DNA of 64,000 nucleotides from Olsenella profusa DSM 13989 (GTDB taxonomy: Bacteria; Actinomycetota; Coriobacteriia; Coriobacteriales; Atopobiaceae), in NCBI RefSeq assembly GCF_030811115.1, contig NZ_JAUSQK010000001.1, positions 930,001 to 994,000 on the forward strand, in the 5' to 3' direction. Made by a program: the position numbers and the translations under genes. Below, one piece after another: positions 33,489 through 42,030 of this stretch; position 1 is the stretch's first letter; each line of letters starts with the position of its first letter. The notes under the pieces are model-generated. The model searched no databases and had not been told where the DNA came from. It was given only the letters and a program-made list of their open reading frames with translations.

Positions 33489-34343
33489 CTGGCAGACGAG
33501 GCTGCACAGAGCATTTCGGCTGAAACCGAACAGGCGGCACCCGCACCCGATGAAAGCATCGCATCGGCTGACTGCACTACCGTTCCTCCCTCCGAGCTCG
33601 ATGCCAGCGCTGATGGCGACAGCGCCGAGGCGCAAGGCTCCGACACATTGGATTGGCCCGAGCGTTGGCTGTCCGCCAAACGTCTCGCGCCATACCTCGC
33701 CGCCTGTGGGGACGACATCGAGACGGCGCTTGACTTGCACGAGTGGGACCTGCGGTTGGGCCAGGTGCTCTTGGGCGACGTTGCGCATTTCGAGGTCGCG
33801 CTGCGCAACGCCTACGCTCGTGTGCTCCGAAATGACGTGGGCGACGGGTGGCTTTTCGACGCCACGTCCCCGGTGCGAAGGCCCATCGTGCGCAACAGCA
33901 AGGCCAAGAAACCGAGGGACGTAAACCTCGTCAATCGCCGCGCGATTGACGACGCCATCGGAAGGGCACACGACGGGACGAGCCCCGACCAAGTGATCAC
34001 GGGCCTCACATTAGGTTTCTGGGTTCATCTGACGGACAGGAGCCGCGAGCGCGACCTGTGGATTCCCCACCTGTACAAGGCCTGGCCCGCCGGTGTCGAC
34101 CGCAGCGCGCTCAACAACGCCCTCCTGGCCATCAACAAGGTCCGCAACCGCGTGGCGCACAGCGAGAGGCTCTTCGACCCGAAGCGACCGGAGCTCTCGC
34201 CCCTTTCGGCGGATGCGGATGCCGTGCGGCTGCTGCGGCAGCTGTACCCCGAGGCTGCCGAACGGCTCTATGGCAGCGGTGGGGAGACGCCCGTCGAGCT
34301 TTTCGTCAGCGAGTACCCGGCTCCTGCCGCCGTGTCGCTGTGA
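33489..34343 (+). CDS. Abi-like (Abi_2) abortive infection protein
   Basis: The recognised domain runs from 33648: LSAKRLAPYLAACGDDIETA, LHEWDLRLGQVLLGDVAHFE, VALRNAYARVL, GFWVHLTDRSRERDLWIPHL and NKVRNRVAHSERLF, which carries the R-N-x-x-A-H signature of Abi_2/HEPN-like proteins. These act as phage-exclusion RNases or toxins. Start is uncertain: a TTG lies at 33648, but the frame is open back to 33447 and an acidic, coding-like extension (MADEAAQSISAETEQ if read from CTG) begins at 33489 with GGGAGG 5 bases before it, so I take that start. Base composition is lower in GC than the surrounding toxin genes, which suggests separate acquisition. Confidence 0.83.
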   Translation: MADEAAQSISAETEQAAPAPDESIASADCTTVPPSELDASADGDSAEAQGSDTLDWPERWLSAKRLAPYLAACGDDIETALDLHEWDLRLGQVLLGDVAHFEVALRNAYARVLRNDVGDGWLFDATSPVRRPIVRNSKAKKPRDVNLVNRRAIDDAIGRAHDGTSPDQVITGLTLGFWVHLTDRSRERDLWIPHLYKAWPAGVDRSALNNALLAINKVRNRVAHSERLFDPKRPELSPLSADADAVRLLRQLYPEAAERLYGSGGETPVELFVSEYPAPAAVSL

Positions 34344-34400
34344 TTGTCCCGCCACGCTTTCGCGCGACAATCCAGCCGACCAGCGCCCATATCCCCATTC

Positions 34401-34760
34401 CACCAATCCGGCGCCGACATCCTGGCCGACGGTGGCTGCACCTTCCACGACCTCAGGCACAGCTTCGCCACCATGATGATTGCGGGCGGCTGCGACGTGA
34501 GGACCGTGGCGAGCTACCTGGGGCACGCGAGCGTGTCCATGACCCTGGACATCTACGCCGACGTTGACCCCGAGGCGAAGCGTGCGGCTGTGGACAAGGT
34601 GGCGGACTCGTTCGACGTGGGCCTCGACTCGCTCTATGACCTCCCGAAATACGTTGCAGCGCCGAGCGCAGGTGCGGGCGCACTCACATTCTCGGTGGAC
34701 CAGCTCAAGGCGATGCTCGCGGCAGCAGAGGAGAGGGGGGCTGTGCATGGTACCGGGGTT
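34401..34760 (+). pseudogene. Tyrosine recombinase, C-terminal fragment
   Basis: Frame-open segment with TFHDLRHSFATMMIAGG, VRTVASYLGHASVSMTLDIY and a closing helix: box II of the tyrosine recombinases with H-L-R-H, the second histidine (GHAS) and the catalytic Tyr of LDIY. The catalytic-domain start and the N-terminal arm-binding domain are missing. A relic of an integrated element in the scrap zone. Confidence 0.85.
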
Positions 34761-34799
34761 GCCGCCCGCTGTCCGCGTCGCAAGCATCTGGCTGGCAGC

Positions 34800-35611
34800 G
34801 GTCGCAACGGCAACCTACCTCTGGAGCCTACCCGAAGATGTCGACCTCATACTCGACTGGCGGCTCATAGGCTACAGTATCGACGAGCCCTGGGAGGAGC
34901 GCAGCAACACCAAACAGGACAGGTTCAAGCTCGACACCATCGAGCGCACGAACCGCTACCTCGCCGAAACGTTCGCGCCGTCGCTCAGGGCGTCCATCTC
35001 CGAAGAGCTCGGCATCGACGCCGACGTCCGCCCTGCAGAAGAGGAGGAGACGGGTGGTATTCGCGTACCCGCGGATGTTCGCCTCCTCGGCGACGCTCGA
35101 CGCGATAAGGCTCGAGATCGGGCCGCTCGCGTTATGGACCCCGTCGACGATGGCGGAGGTGATGCCGTACGTCGCCGAACGGCATCCCGAGGTGTTCGAC
35201 GCGCCGTCTACCTCGGTGAGGACCGCGATACCCGAGCGCACGCTCTGGGAGAAGGCGACCATCCTCCACCAGGAAGCCAACCGCCCCGAGGCGAAGGCGA
35301 TGCCGCGGCGCTACTCGCGCCACTACTACGACATGTACCGGCTCGGCCGTTCCGACATCGCGGACAGGGCTATCGCCCGCCCGGAGCTGCTCGCCAAGGT
35401 CGTCGCGTTCAAGGAGAAGTTCTACCGGACGCCCTGGTCCAGGCTTGCCGATGCGAGACCCGGCACGATCAAGCTGGTGCCTCCGGGCTACCGGGTACCG
35501 GAACTTCAACGCGACTACAGCTCCATGCGGTCCATGATCTTCGGCGAAGTCCCGCCATTCGAAGACGTGCTCGCCTTCATGGGGCAATTGGAGGACAAGA
35601 TCAACGGCTGA
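34800..35611 (+). pseudogene. AbiEii-type nucleotidyltransferase toxin, truncated and frameshifted
   Basis: In one frame LPEDVDLILDWRLIGYSIDE is the D-x-D nucleotidyltransferase signature of the AbiEii/AbiGii (DUF1814) toxin family, followed by a helical part to about 35050; the rest continues in another frame (VFAYPRMFASSATLDAIRLE, RTLWEKATILHQEANRPEAK, YSRHYYDMYRLG) to 35611. The expected N-terminal 40-50 residues with the KGGTSL motif are absent. One frameshift at about 35050 and the missing head make it inactive. No AbiEi-type antitoxin gene is adjacent. Confidence 0.83.
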
Positions 35612-35660
35612 CGGGCTTGCGCCCTCATGGTGAAATGGCCCACGCCCCAAAGGGCTGTGG

Positions 35661-36040
35661 CTAACTACCGATAGCGTACACGACCGTGCGCGAGTTCCAG
35701 GTCTCGTAGGAGCAAGTGGAGAAAGCGTAAAGGTGCTCGACTTCTACTGGCTCCTCGTGAACCACCTCGCTCTCGCCGAAGCATCCCTTGGCGTACTCGG
35801 TGAAGGCCGCATCATCCTCGAATTCGGTCCGCAGCTGCTCGTAGCTCGCGTCGACCACGTTGGCGGCGACGGCTTCGAGCTCGTGCCGTTGGTTGTCGGA
35901 GCGCGTGTAGAGGTGAATCGTGCGATGGCCCTCCGCGTAATCGGTATCGCTGAAGCTGGCGAAGTCGGCGAACACGCTGCCGTCGTCCATGTGGTGTCCG
36001 TAGACGACCGTGAATGGTCCGTCCAGGGCGCAGTCGCGGG
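35661..36040 (-). pseudogene. Class B sortase, C-terminal half
   Basis: On the minus strand the frame runs from about 36040: PFTVVYGHHMDDGSVFADF, then IHLYTRSDNQRHELEAVAAN, and FSTCSYETWNSRTVVYA near the end. The three catalytic residues of sortases are all present (His of YGHH, Cys of STC, Arg of NSR), but the membrane anchor and first half of the barrel (N-P-D-x-x-G-W-I region) are missing, and the ATG at 35990 would exclude the His. A relic of a surface-protein or pilus locus. Confidence 0.83.
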
Positions 36041-36073
36041 TTATGGGCTTAGACTCATAACGGTGGACGTGAG

Positions 36074-36121
36074 CGCGCTTGGTAAAATTGCATCAACGGT
36101 TCGAGGAGAAAGACTACGGCC
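36074..36121 (+). promoter_or_regulatory. Promoter and ribosome site of the ORF6N gene
   Basis: TAAAAT at about 36082-36087 is a good -10 box in GC-rich DNA, and GAGGAGA follows before the ATG at 36122. Confidence 0.5.
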
Positions 36122-37054
36122 ATGCCCGACAAGGAACCCACCAGGAATGAATCGGCGATTGCCCTCTCAAGCGATGCGCAGATCAGGGACATGATCTACA
36201 CCGTGCGGGGCCAGCAGGTCATGCTCGACAGTGACCTAGCCGAGCTGTATGGCGCTGAGACGAAGGTGCTCAACCAGGCCGTGAGCAGAAACTCTAAACG
36301 CTTTCCCGACCGATTCTGCTTCCGAGTCACGCGAGAAGAAGCTGAAAGTCTAAGGTCACAAATTGTGACCTTACGCCCTGAACTGGGCAAACAGGACACA
36401 TGGTGGCGCTACATGCCGCGCGTCTTCACCGAGCAGGGCGTGTCGATGCTCTCCGCCGTGCTGCGCAGCGACACGGCCATCGATGTGAGCGTGCGCATCA
36501 TGGATGCCTTCGTCGAGATGCGCCACTTCATTGCAGACAACGCCCACATGTTCGAGCAAATCAGGAGCATCGACCATAGGCTGGACGGTCTCGAGCGCTC
36601 GACCGACGAGCGCTTCGAGCGCGTCTTCGACTACATGGAGACCCACGAGGCATCGAGCCAGAAGGTCTTCTTCGAGGGTCAGGTCTACGACGCGTTCGAG
36701 CTGCTGGTCTCGCTCGTGCAGAGGGCAAAGCGCGAGATCGTCCTGATCGACGGCTACGTGGACACGGGGACGCTCAACATCCTCGCCAAGAAGGGGCCTA
36801 GCGTCACTGTCACCGTGTGGACGCATCCCAAGGCCAGCCTCACCAAACGCGACGTCGAGACCTTCAACGCACAATACCCGACGCTTGAAGTGCGCCATAC
36901 AGCCTCATTCCACGACCGCTTCCTCATCCTGGACGGCACCGAGGGCTACCTGGTGGGAGCGTCCCTGAAGGATGCCGGTAAGAAGAGCTTTGCCCTTGCC
37001 AGACTTGAGGATTCCTCCGTCATCAGCTCGATTGTCGCCGCGCTTGGCGAGTAG
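36122..37054 (+). CDS. ORF6N-domain DNA-binding protein with phospholipase-D-like C-terminus
   Basis: 310 residues. Residues 20-105 are an ORF6N domain (YTVRGQQVMLDSDLAELYGA, NSKRFPDRFCFRVTREEAES, YMPRVFTEQGVSMLSAVLRS), a DNA-binding module of phage and mobile-element regulators. A coiled linker (140-180) leads to an alpha/beta part (EIVLIDGYVDTGTLNILAKK, ASFHDRFLILDGTEGYLVGA) with an H-x-R-F-L-I-x-D element like a single PLD half-site without the usual Lys. It is intact and lies alone in the scrap zone. A perfect palindrome inside its own coding sequence and a similar one just downstream suggest autoregulation or programmed recombination; see findings. Confidence 0.87.
   Translation: MPDKEPTRNESAIALSSDAQIRDMIYTVRGQQVMLDSDLAELYGAETKVLNQAVSRNSKRFPDRFCFRVTREEAESLRSQIVTLRPELGKQDTWWRYMPRVFTEQGVSMLSAVLRSDTAIDVSVRIMDAFVEMRHFIADNAHMFEQIRSIDHRLDGLERSTDERFERVFDYMETHEASSQKVFFEGQVYDAFELLVSLVQRAKREIVLIDGYVDTGTLNILAKKGPSVTVTVWTHPKASLTKRDVETFNAQYPTLEVRHTASFHDRFLILDGTEGYLVGASLKDAGKKSFALARLEDSSVISSIVAALGE
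36351..36373. promoter_or_regulatory. Perfect palindrome inside the ORF6N gene
   Basis: TAAGGTCACAA, one central A, then TTGTGACCTTA: 11-bp perfect arms. It encodes the turn RSQIVTL of the ORF6N domain, and its core TCACAAAyTGTGACC recurs at 37082-37096. Confidence 0.65.
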
Positions 37055-37074
37055 GTGAATAGAACGTTCAGCAG

Positions 37075-37103
37075 CTTTGAGATCACAAACTGTGACCTCA
37101 AAG
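37075..37103. promoter_or_regulatory. Related palindrome 20 bases after the ORF6N stop
   Basis: CTTTGAGATCACA, AAC, TGTGACCTCAAAG: 13-bp arms with one G-T mismatch and the same core as 36351-36373. It could be an operator or, as RNA, a hairpin terminator, though no U run follows. Confidence 0.6.
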
Positions 37104-37267
37104 TGCTTGGACACCGAAGTTGAGCCTGCGCTCGCTAAAGGCCGCACGGGGGGCGAGGCCCGCCATGCAGGAATGGCGCCACGGGACCGCCCGCCATCCT
37201 CGAGACCCTGTGACAGACTTACTGCATCCTTTTCTGCGTTATCCTTGGCAATCAACCTCTTTCGAAC

Positions 37268-38128
37268 ATGGATGCCAAGAACACTGATAACACAGCTGGC
37301 GCCAGCGGGGCCATCTGCCCAGGCGGGAAGGGATGGCAGCCTGGAGAGGCGCAGTACGGGTACGAGCTTGCCCACGATCTTTTCATCGACGTCGTCGATG
37401 ACGGCATCCGCTTGGAGGCGGGGGTGACCTGGCCCACGGACACGGTGACGGGCAAGCGCAGTTCTGGGACGTTCCCCGTATTGGTGGAGTTCACGCCCTA
37501 CCAGCGGCAGGGCTACGAGGGCCTGCGGCACACGTATCTCGTGGAGCACGGCTACATCGTGGCGCAGGTGCATCCGCGCGGGTCGGGCAAGTCGACTGGC
37601 GTGCTGGAGCAGTTCACGAGCCGCGACGGGCTTGATGGTGTGAAGGTCGTCGAGTGGGCGGCAAAGCTCGACGGCAGCAACGGCAAGGTGGGCTTCTTCG
37701 GCTCGTCCTACCCCGGCGCATTGGCGCTGGCCACGGCCGCGAGGGTGGGCAAGGGCTCTGCGCTGAAAGCCGTGCTCGCCGCTAGCATCGGCACTGGCGC
37801 TCAGTACCGGCAGGCGTGGACGAACAACGGCCTGCCCATAATTCTCACGCCCGGCTCCATGCATACCTTCGAGATGGCGCTCAAGCCCATCCAGTACGGC
37901 CTCAGGCCCGGACACCGCCTGCGCCTCGTGCTCTCCGCGCAGGGCCTCGGCCCCACAACCGAGGGGCGCATGCCCGCCGAGGGCGGCATGGGCTTCCTCA
38001 TCGCCGACCCCGCCGAGCTGACAGCGCCGCAAGAGGCGACCGTGCACGGCGGCGTGTATACCATCGGCTCGGCGGCCCTCGGCATCCCCAGCTGCCCCTC
38101 GAGGGCGCTGCCCACGGCGAAGTCCGCC
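37268..38128 (+). pseudogene. CocE/X-Pro dipeptidyl-peptidase-like hydrolase with internal deletion
   Basis: The first 185 residues are a normal S15-type start: VTWPTDTVTGKRSSGTFPVL, RGSGKSTGVLEQFTSRDGLD, and the nucleophile elbow VGFFGSSYPG. Near 37830 the text jumps (AWTNNGLP then IILTPGSMHTFEMALKPIQY) to the C-terminal jelly-roll (GLRPGHRLRLVLSAQGLGP). About 280 residues are left where the family has 550 or more, and the lost part holds the catalytic Asp and His. The 3' end runs into the composite repeat at 38128. TATCCT near 37243 could be its old -10 box. Confidence 0.82.
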
Positions 38129-38247
38129 CACACGGGTGGGGAAAGGTACCCACACGCAGCGATGAGTGCCCCGAAGTGCGCGCTCGACGCGTTCCGAAGA
38201 ATCTTTCCTGGGCAAACGCGGGCCGGATCGCATCGAACGCGCACTTT
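38128..38247. repeat. Composite palindromic repeat, copy 3 (partial)
   Basis: CACACGGGTGGGGAAAGG (end of module 1) followed by module 2, AAGTGCGCGCTCGACGCG (38174) to GAACGCGCACTTT (38247), with the internal stretch TTCCTGGGCAAACGCGGGCC shared with 33000. It abuts the truncated hydrolase gene. Confidence 0.75.
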
Positions 38248-38363
38248 GGCGCGGCCGTCGTCGTGGCCCCCGTCGCGGGGCCTGCGTCTAGAATGTGCAT
38301 GGGGCGGCAGGTCGCGTGCGAGGGGCCGTGGCGGCCGCAGAGACGAGGGATGGGGGGCTTCCG

Positions 38364-39777
38364 ATGGGTCATGTCCTGACGAGGAGGGGGCTCCTGGGGG
38401 CGGCGCTGGCCGGCGCGGCAGCGCTCCCGGCGTGCTCCGGCGCCGGGGAGGCGCCCGGCGGCTACGGCGTCGGCGAGGTCGCGCCCGCCGCCGACCGGGG
38501 CAGCTAGCTGGCCCGGGCTCACGGGCATCGCCGACGCGTCCGGGGAGTGGGTCGTGACCCCGCGCTGGGCGGGGGACCCCTCCTCGGGCGGCCCCGTCGT
38601 CTCCGCCGCGGGCGACACCGCCGCCGTGCGCGCCGTGGACGGGCGCGGCCGGCCGACGGACTACGGCTACGTCGGCTGCGACGGCTCCTGGGCGGTGGCC
38701 CCCTCCCTCAACGAGGCCCGCGGGTTCTCGGTGTGCGGCCTGGCCGCGGCGCAGGCGGAGGAGGACGACAGCGGCTGCGGGAACGACTGGGGCTACCTCG
38801 CCCCGGACGGCTCCTGGGCGCTCGGCCCCGGATTCTCCATGAGCACCGGGGACTTCGGCGCGGACGGCACCGCCCTCGCCGAGTCGAGCGAGGACCCCCA
38901 GACGGAGTCCGTGCGCTGGATCGGCGCGGACGGCTCCGACGCGGACCCGTCCCTGCCGTGGGCGGTGGAGCGGTGGCCGTCCGCGGCGTCGGACGGCCTC
39001 TGGGGCCTCAGGGACCAGGGCGGCTCCTGGGTGCTCGAGCCCTCCCTCGCCCGCCTGCGCCCCCTCCTCGCCGAGCGGGCCTACCTCGCCCGGGACCCGT
39101 CCTCGGGCCTCTGGGGCGTCCTCGCCCCGGACGGCTCCTGGCTGGTCGCCCCGTCCTTCCAGGATGCGTGGTGCCAGGGGGGCTCCCTCCTCGCCCGGGA
39201 CCCGTCCTCGGGCCTCTGGGGCGTCCTCGCCCCGGAGGGCTCCTGGCTGGTCGCCCCGTCCTTCCAGGATGCGTGGTGCCAGGGGGGCTCCCTCCTCGCC
39301 CGGGACCCGTCCTCGGGCCTCTGGGGCGTCCTCGCCCCGGAGGGCTCCTGGCTGGTCGCCCCGTCCTTCCAGGATGCGTGGTGCCAGGGGGGCTCCCTCC
39401 TCGCCCGGGACCCGTCCTCGGGCCTCTGGGGCGTGGCCTCCCTCGGCGACGGCTCCTGGGAGGTGGCCCCCGCATGGGGGAAGGTCAGCTCCGGGTACTA
39501 CAACGCCCGTCCCCACCTGGGCGACGGGTTCTGCGCCCAGGACCCCTCCTCGGGCCTGTGGGGCGTGGCCTCCCCGGACGGCTCCTGGGAGGTGGGGCCG
39601 TCCTTCCGCGCGGTCTGCGACTACGCGGGAGGCAGGGTGGTCGCGGGCGCCACGAAGGACGGGCCGTGGGGCATCGCCTCCCCCGACGGCACCTGGCTCA
39701 CGGAGCCCGCCTACTCCTTCGCCCTCTGGATGCCCGCCGCCGACGTCTTCCTGGCGACGGTGCCGGAGGAGGGGTAG
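38364..39777 (+). pseudogene. Tat-type lipoprotein with WG repeats, frameshifted after the signal peptide
   Basis: From ATG 38364, GHVLTRRGLLGAALAGAAAL then PACSGAGEAPG is a complete Tat-lipoprotein signal (Cys23). That frame stops at 38505; the WG domain continues in another frame from about 38490 (AASWPGLTGIADASGEWVV, then YGYVGCDGSW, LWGLRDQGGSW, and LWGVLAPEGSW units) to 39777. One base change in the C/G-rich junction would restore a protein of about 470 residues. A start at GTG 38554 would give only a cytosolic repeat domain. Residues encoded by 39088-39402 are a nearly perfect triplicate; see the repeat entry. Confidence 0.82.
39088..39440 (+). repeat. 105-bp in-frame tandem repeat, three units plus a partial
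   Basis: Units begin at 39088, 39193 and 39298 (each gcccgggacccgtcctcggg...), with a partial fourth at 39403. Each encodes 35 residues, ARDPSSGLWGVLAPEGSWLV followed by APSFQDAWCQGGSLL. The first unit differs by GAC for GAG; units two and three look identical. Confidence 0.93.
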
Positions 39778-39843
39778 GGGGGCCGGGGCGGCCGTGGCTG
39801 GGGCGTGCAGGGGAGATGACCCACGGATGGGAGGGTGTGACGG

Positions 39844-40152
39844 ATGACGGACAAGATGGTGACGGTAGGCACGGACGACGGCCTGAACGCGGGCGCGTCG
39901 TCCAGCGTCTCCGGCGCCGCACGTGCGGTGCTCGGAACCAGGGGCGCGCTCTCGGACGCGATCTCTGGGGTGCGGGGGAGCTGCGAGGGGGTGGCCGCGC
40001 GGGCCTGCCTGGGCTTCGCCAGCTCGGCGTATGCCGAGCTGGACAGGCCGGGCGGCAGCGCCTCGTCGCTGTCGGGTGCCGTGGCGGGCGCGAACGCCAC
40101 GCTGCACGAGGCGGACGACGCCTCCGCGTCGGGCTGGAGGGGAGTGGACTAG
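39844..40152 (+). CDS. Small helical T7SS-type partner protein
   Basis: 102 residues; GGGAGGGTGTGACGG stands before the ATG. All-helical, rich in Ala/Ser/Gly (GASSSVSGAARAVLGTRGAL, SSAYAELDRPGGSASSLSGA), without signal or membrane segment; length and composition match the small partner proteins of LXG loci (DUF5344-like position). Its stop overlaps the GTG at 40152 by one base. I infer a targeting partner of a toxin gene that has been removed downstream by the IS3 copy. Confidence 0.68.
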   Translation: MTDKMVTVGTDDGLNAGASSSVSGAARAVLGTRGALSDAISGVRGSCEGVAARACLGFASSAYAELDRPGGSASSLSGAVAGANATLHEADDASASGWRGVD

Positions 40153-40628
40153 TGGCCTACTACTACGAGGGGCTCGCCTCATGCGAGAGCGACATGAGGA
40201 TCCTCAGCACCTTGCTGGATGACTGTGCCCATGCGGAGGGCATGGCGGATGACCTGGGCGGCGATCTGACGAGCCTGGCGTCGGCGACGAACGGCGCGAT
40301 CCTCTTGGGCGGCCCCGACAGCCTGACCTCGGCGGCGAGCACGCTCGGCGGAGGGCTGTGCGATGCCGTCCGCGCGATCCGCCAGGCCTGCGAGTCCGCG
40401 CTCTCGGCCGTGAGCTCTGAGCTGTATCGTTTCCTCGGACACGGATCGCCGCCCCCCCGTGCGGGATGCGAGGTCCGAGAGAGACGAGGAGGCAGCATGG
40501 CGAACGCGGGCACCTGCACCGACGAATGCAGGTCGGAGCGCGCCGACCACGTCATGTCGTCCGGCGAGACGGCGACGGGAGCGGCGAGGGGCTGGGGCTC
40601 CACCACGAGACGCCGCAGCGCCGGGTGA
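40152..40628 (+). pseudogene. Second small T7SS-type partner, 3' end replaced by IS3
   Basis: From GTG 40152 the native part reads AYYYEGLASCESDMRILSTL, DDLGGDLTSLASATNGAILL and IRQACESALSAVSS, helical and like DUF5082-type partner proteins. At 40418 the IS3 terminal repeat begins, so the last codons up to 40628 (LYRFLGHGSPPP onward) come from the element. Probably a truncated relic; whatever toxin gene followed is gone. Confidence 0.68.
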
Positions 40629-41738
40629 AGGCGCGGCGCGTCCGGCCCGACGGCAAAGCTCCCGGCAAGCAGGAGCCCGACGGGGTCCGCGAGCTGTGCA
40701 GGCGCGTGCGCGAGCCCGGGCGGGGGAACGGGTCCCTGAGAAAGGCGAGCGCCCTCTTCGCCGCCAGCCAGGCAAGGTGACAAGCGCCGCCCGATGGGGG
40801 CGGGGAGGGCGAATCATCCCGTGACGACGACGGCCCGCGTGCCGGAGGCGTCTCGCTCGGGCTCCTGCAGCTGGCCCGCGGAGGGCGGGCCGGACGGCCC
40901 GTGGGCCGATCTGAGGGAGGCCGCCGGGCGCGTCTGGCTGGAGTCGGGCCGCACCCTCGGCGCCGGATCCGTGCTGGCGCTTCTGCCCGGGGGCTCGCCG
41001 GCGCCACGCCCTGCCGCGTGCGCAAGTGCGTGAGGGGGCCGGGCATACGCGGCATGGCCCCCAGCTCGGAGAAGAGGGCCGCCATTCCCGACGAGGGCGC
41101 CCCGGCCGGGCCGGGCCTGGCCAAGCGCGACCTCACGGGCCCGGTCCCCGCCTGAAAGCTCGTCGGCGGCATCACCTACCCCAGGGCGCGGGAGGGGCGG
41201 CTTCGTCTCGCCGCCGCGGCCGGCCTGTGCACGCGCATGGTCGCCGGCTGGGCGATCTCGGGGCGCATGGCCGCGGGCATCGTCGTCGGGGCGCTCGAGC
41301 GTGCCCGGCGGCGCGGCCGCGCCGCCGGCAGCGCCATACTCCATTCCGACCGCGGCTCGCAGCACGCCTCCGGGCTGTTGGCCCGCCGGGCCGACGAGCA
41401 CGAGGCCAGGCTCTCCGTCGGGCGCACCGGCGGCTGCCGCGACGGCGCGGCGGCGGAGCCCCCTCTCCGGCACGCTCAAGGACGAGATGCACGGCCTGCG
41501 TAGATGGGCCGCCCGAGACGGGGCGCGCGACACGGCCATCGGCTGCATCGAGCGCCTCCACGACCGAAGCCGCCCGCACTCGACGATCGGCTACGGGGTT
41601 CCCGCCGAAGCGGTGGGGGCGCTCTTCGAGCGGACGAGGCAAACATCCGGAAGCGCCGTCTCGGAGCCGGCGTGCATGGGGAGGATGGCCGCCTGGCGAG
41701 GGAGCGGCGTTTTGTGTCCGAAATCTTGGCACAGCTCA
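40418..41738 (+). mobile_element. IS3-family element, 1321 bp, terminal repeats intact, genes decayed
   Basis: Left end TGAGCTGT...CGGACACGGATCGCCGC (40418) and right end, read inward, TGAGCTGT...CGGACACAAAACGCCGC (from 41738) form an imperfect terminal inverted repeat of about 39 bases beginning with TG, as in IS3. No target-site duplication: the left flank is a small T7SS gene (CTC), the right flank an RHS gene (ATG). So the two sides were joined by deletion or recombination at the element. Confidence 0.85.
40497..41690 (+). pseudogene. IS3 transposase (orfA/orfB) with several frameshifts
   Basis: orfA starts at ATG 40497 after AGGAGGCAGC: MANAGTCTDECRSERADHVM, SSGETATGAA, then in another frame LGLHHETPQRRVKARR and REPGRGNGSLRKASALFAAS, the typical leucine-zipper end. 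orfB fragments follow: WADLREAAGRVWLESGRT, VRGPGIRGMAPSSEK, LCTRMVAGWAISGRMAAGIV, ILHSDRGSQHASGLLARRAD, then in another frame LKDEMHGLRR and DRSRPHSTIGYGVPAEAVGA. The SDRGSQ motif and the H-S-T-I-G-Y end define the rve core. At least four frame breaks; inactive. Confidence 0.87.
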
Positions 41739-42030
41739 ATGTGCGACCTGCTGGGCCAGGCGCTGCGCGTCTGCCGCGGGGGCGCGTTCGGCGCGGCGCT
41801 GGGATCGACGCCCTTCGGCGCGCCGCTGGCGTCCGACCCGCTCGTGCCCCTCGGCGCGTTCGGCTACGTGGCCGACCCGGCCACGGGCCTGCTCGCCTCG
41901 CCGACGAGGCTCTACGACCCCGCTCTCGGGCGCTTCCTCTCCCCGGACCCCGTGGGGGGCGCGCCCGACAGGCCCCACACCCTCAACCGCTACGCCTACG
42001 CCGCCTCCAACCCCACGCGCTACTGCGACC
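41739..42030 (+). repeat. RHS core-end duplication, partner at 44619-44910
   Basis: About 290 bases coding the last RHS repeats are almost identical at 44619-44910 and similar at 3610-3900. This is the homology block that would allow tails to be exchanged between RHS genes. Confidence 0.88.

Noticed and set aside
36122-37054. Full phospholipase D in the C-terminus of the ORF6N protein
   Set aside because: Only one H-x-R/K-like half-site without the conserved Lys; called PLD-like at most.
39088-39440. CRISPR-like array
   Set aside because: The 105-bp units are contiguous, in frame and encode WG blades; there are no spacers.
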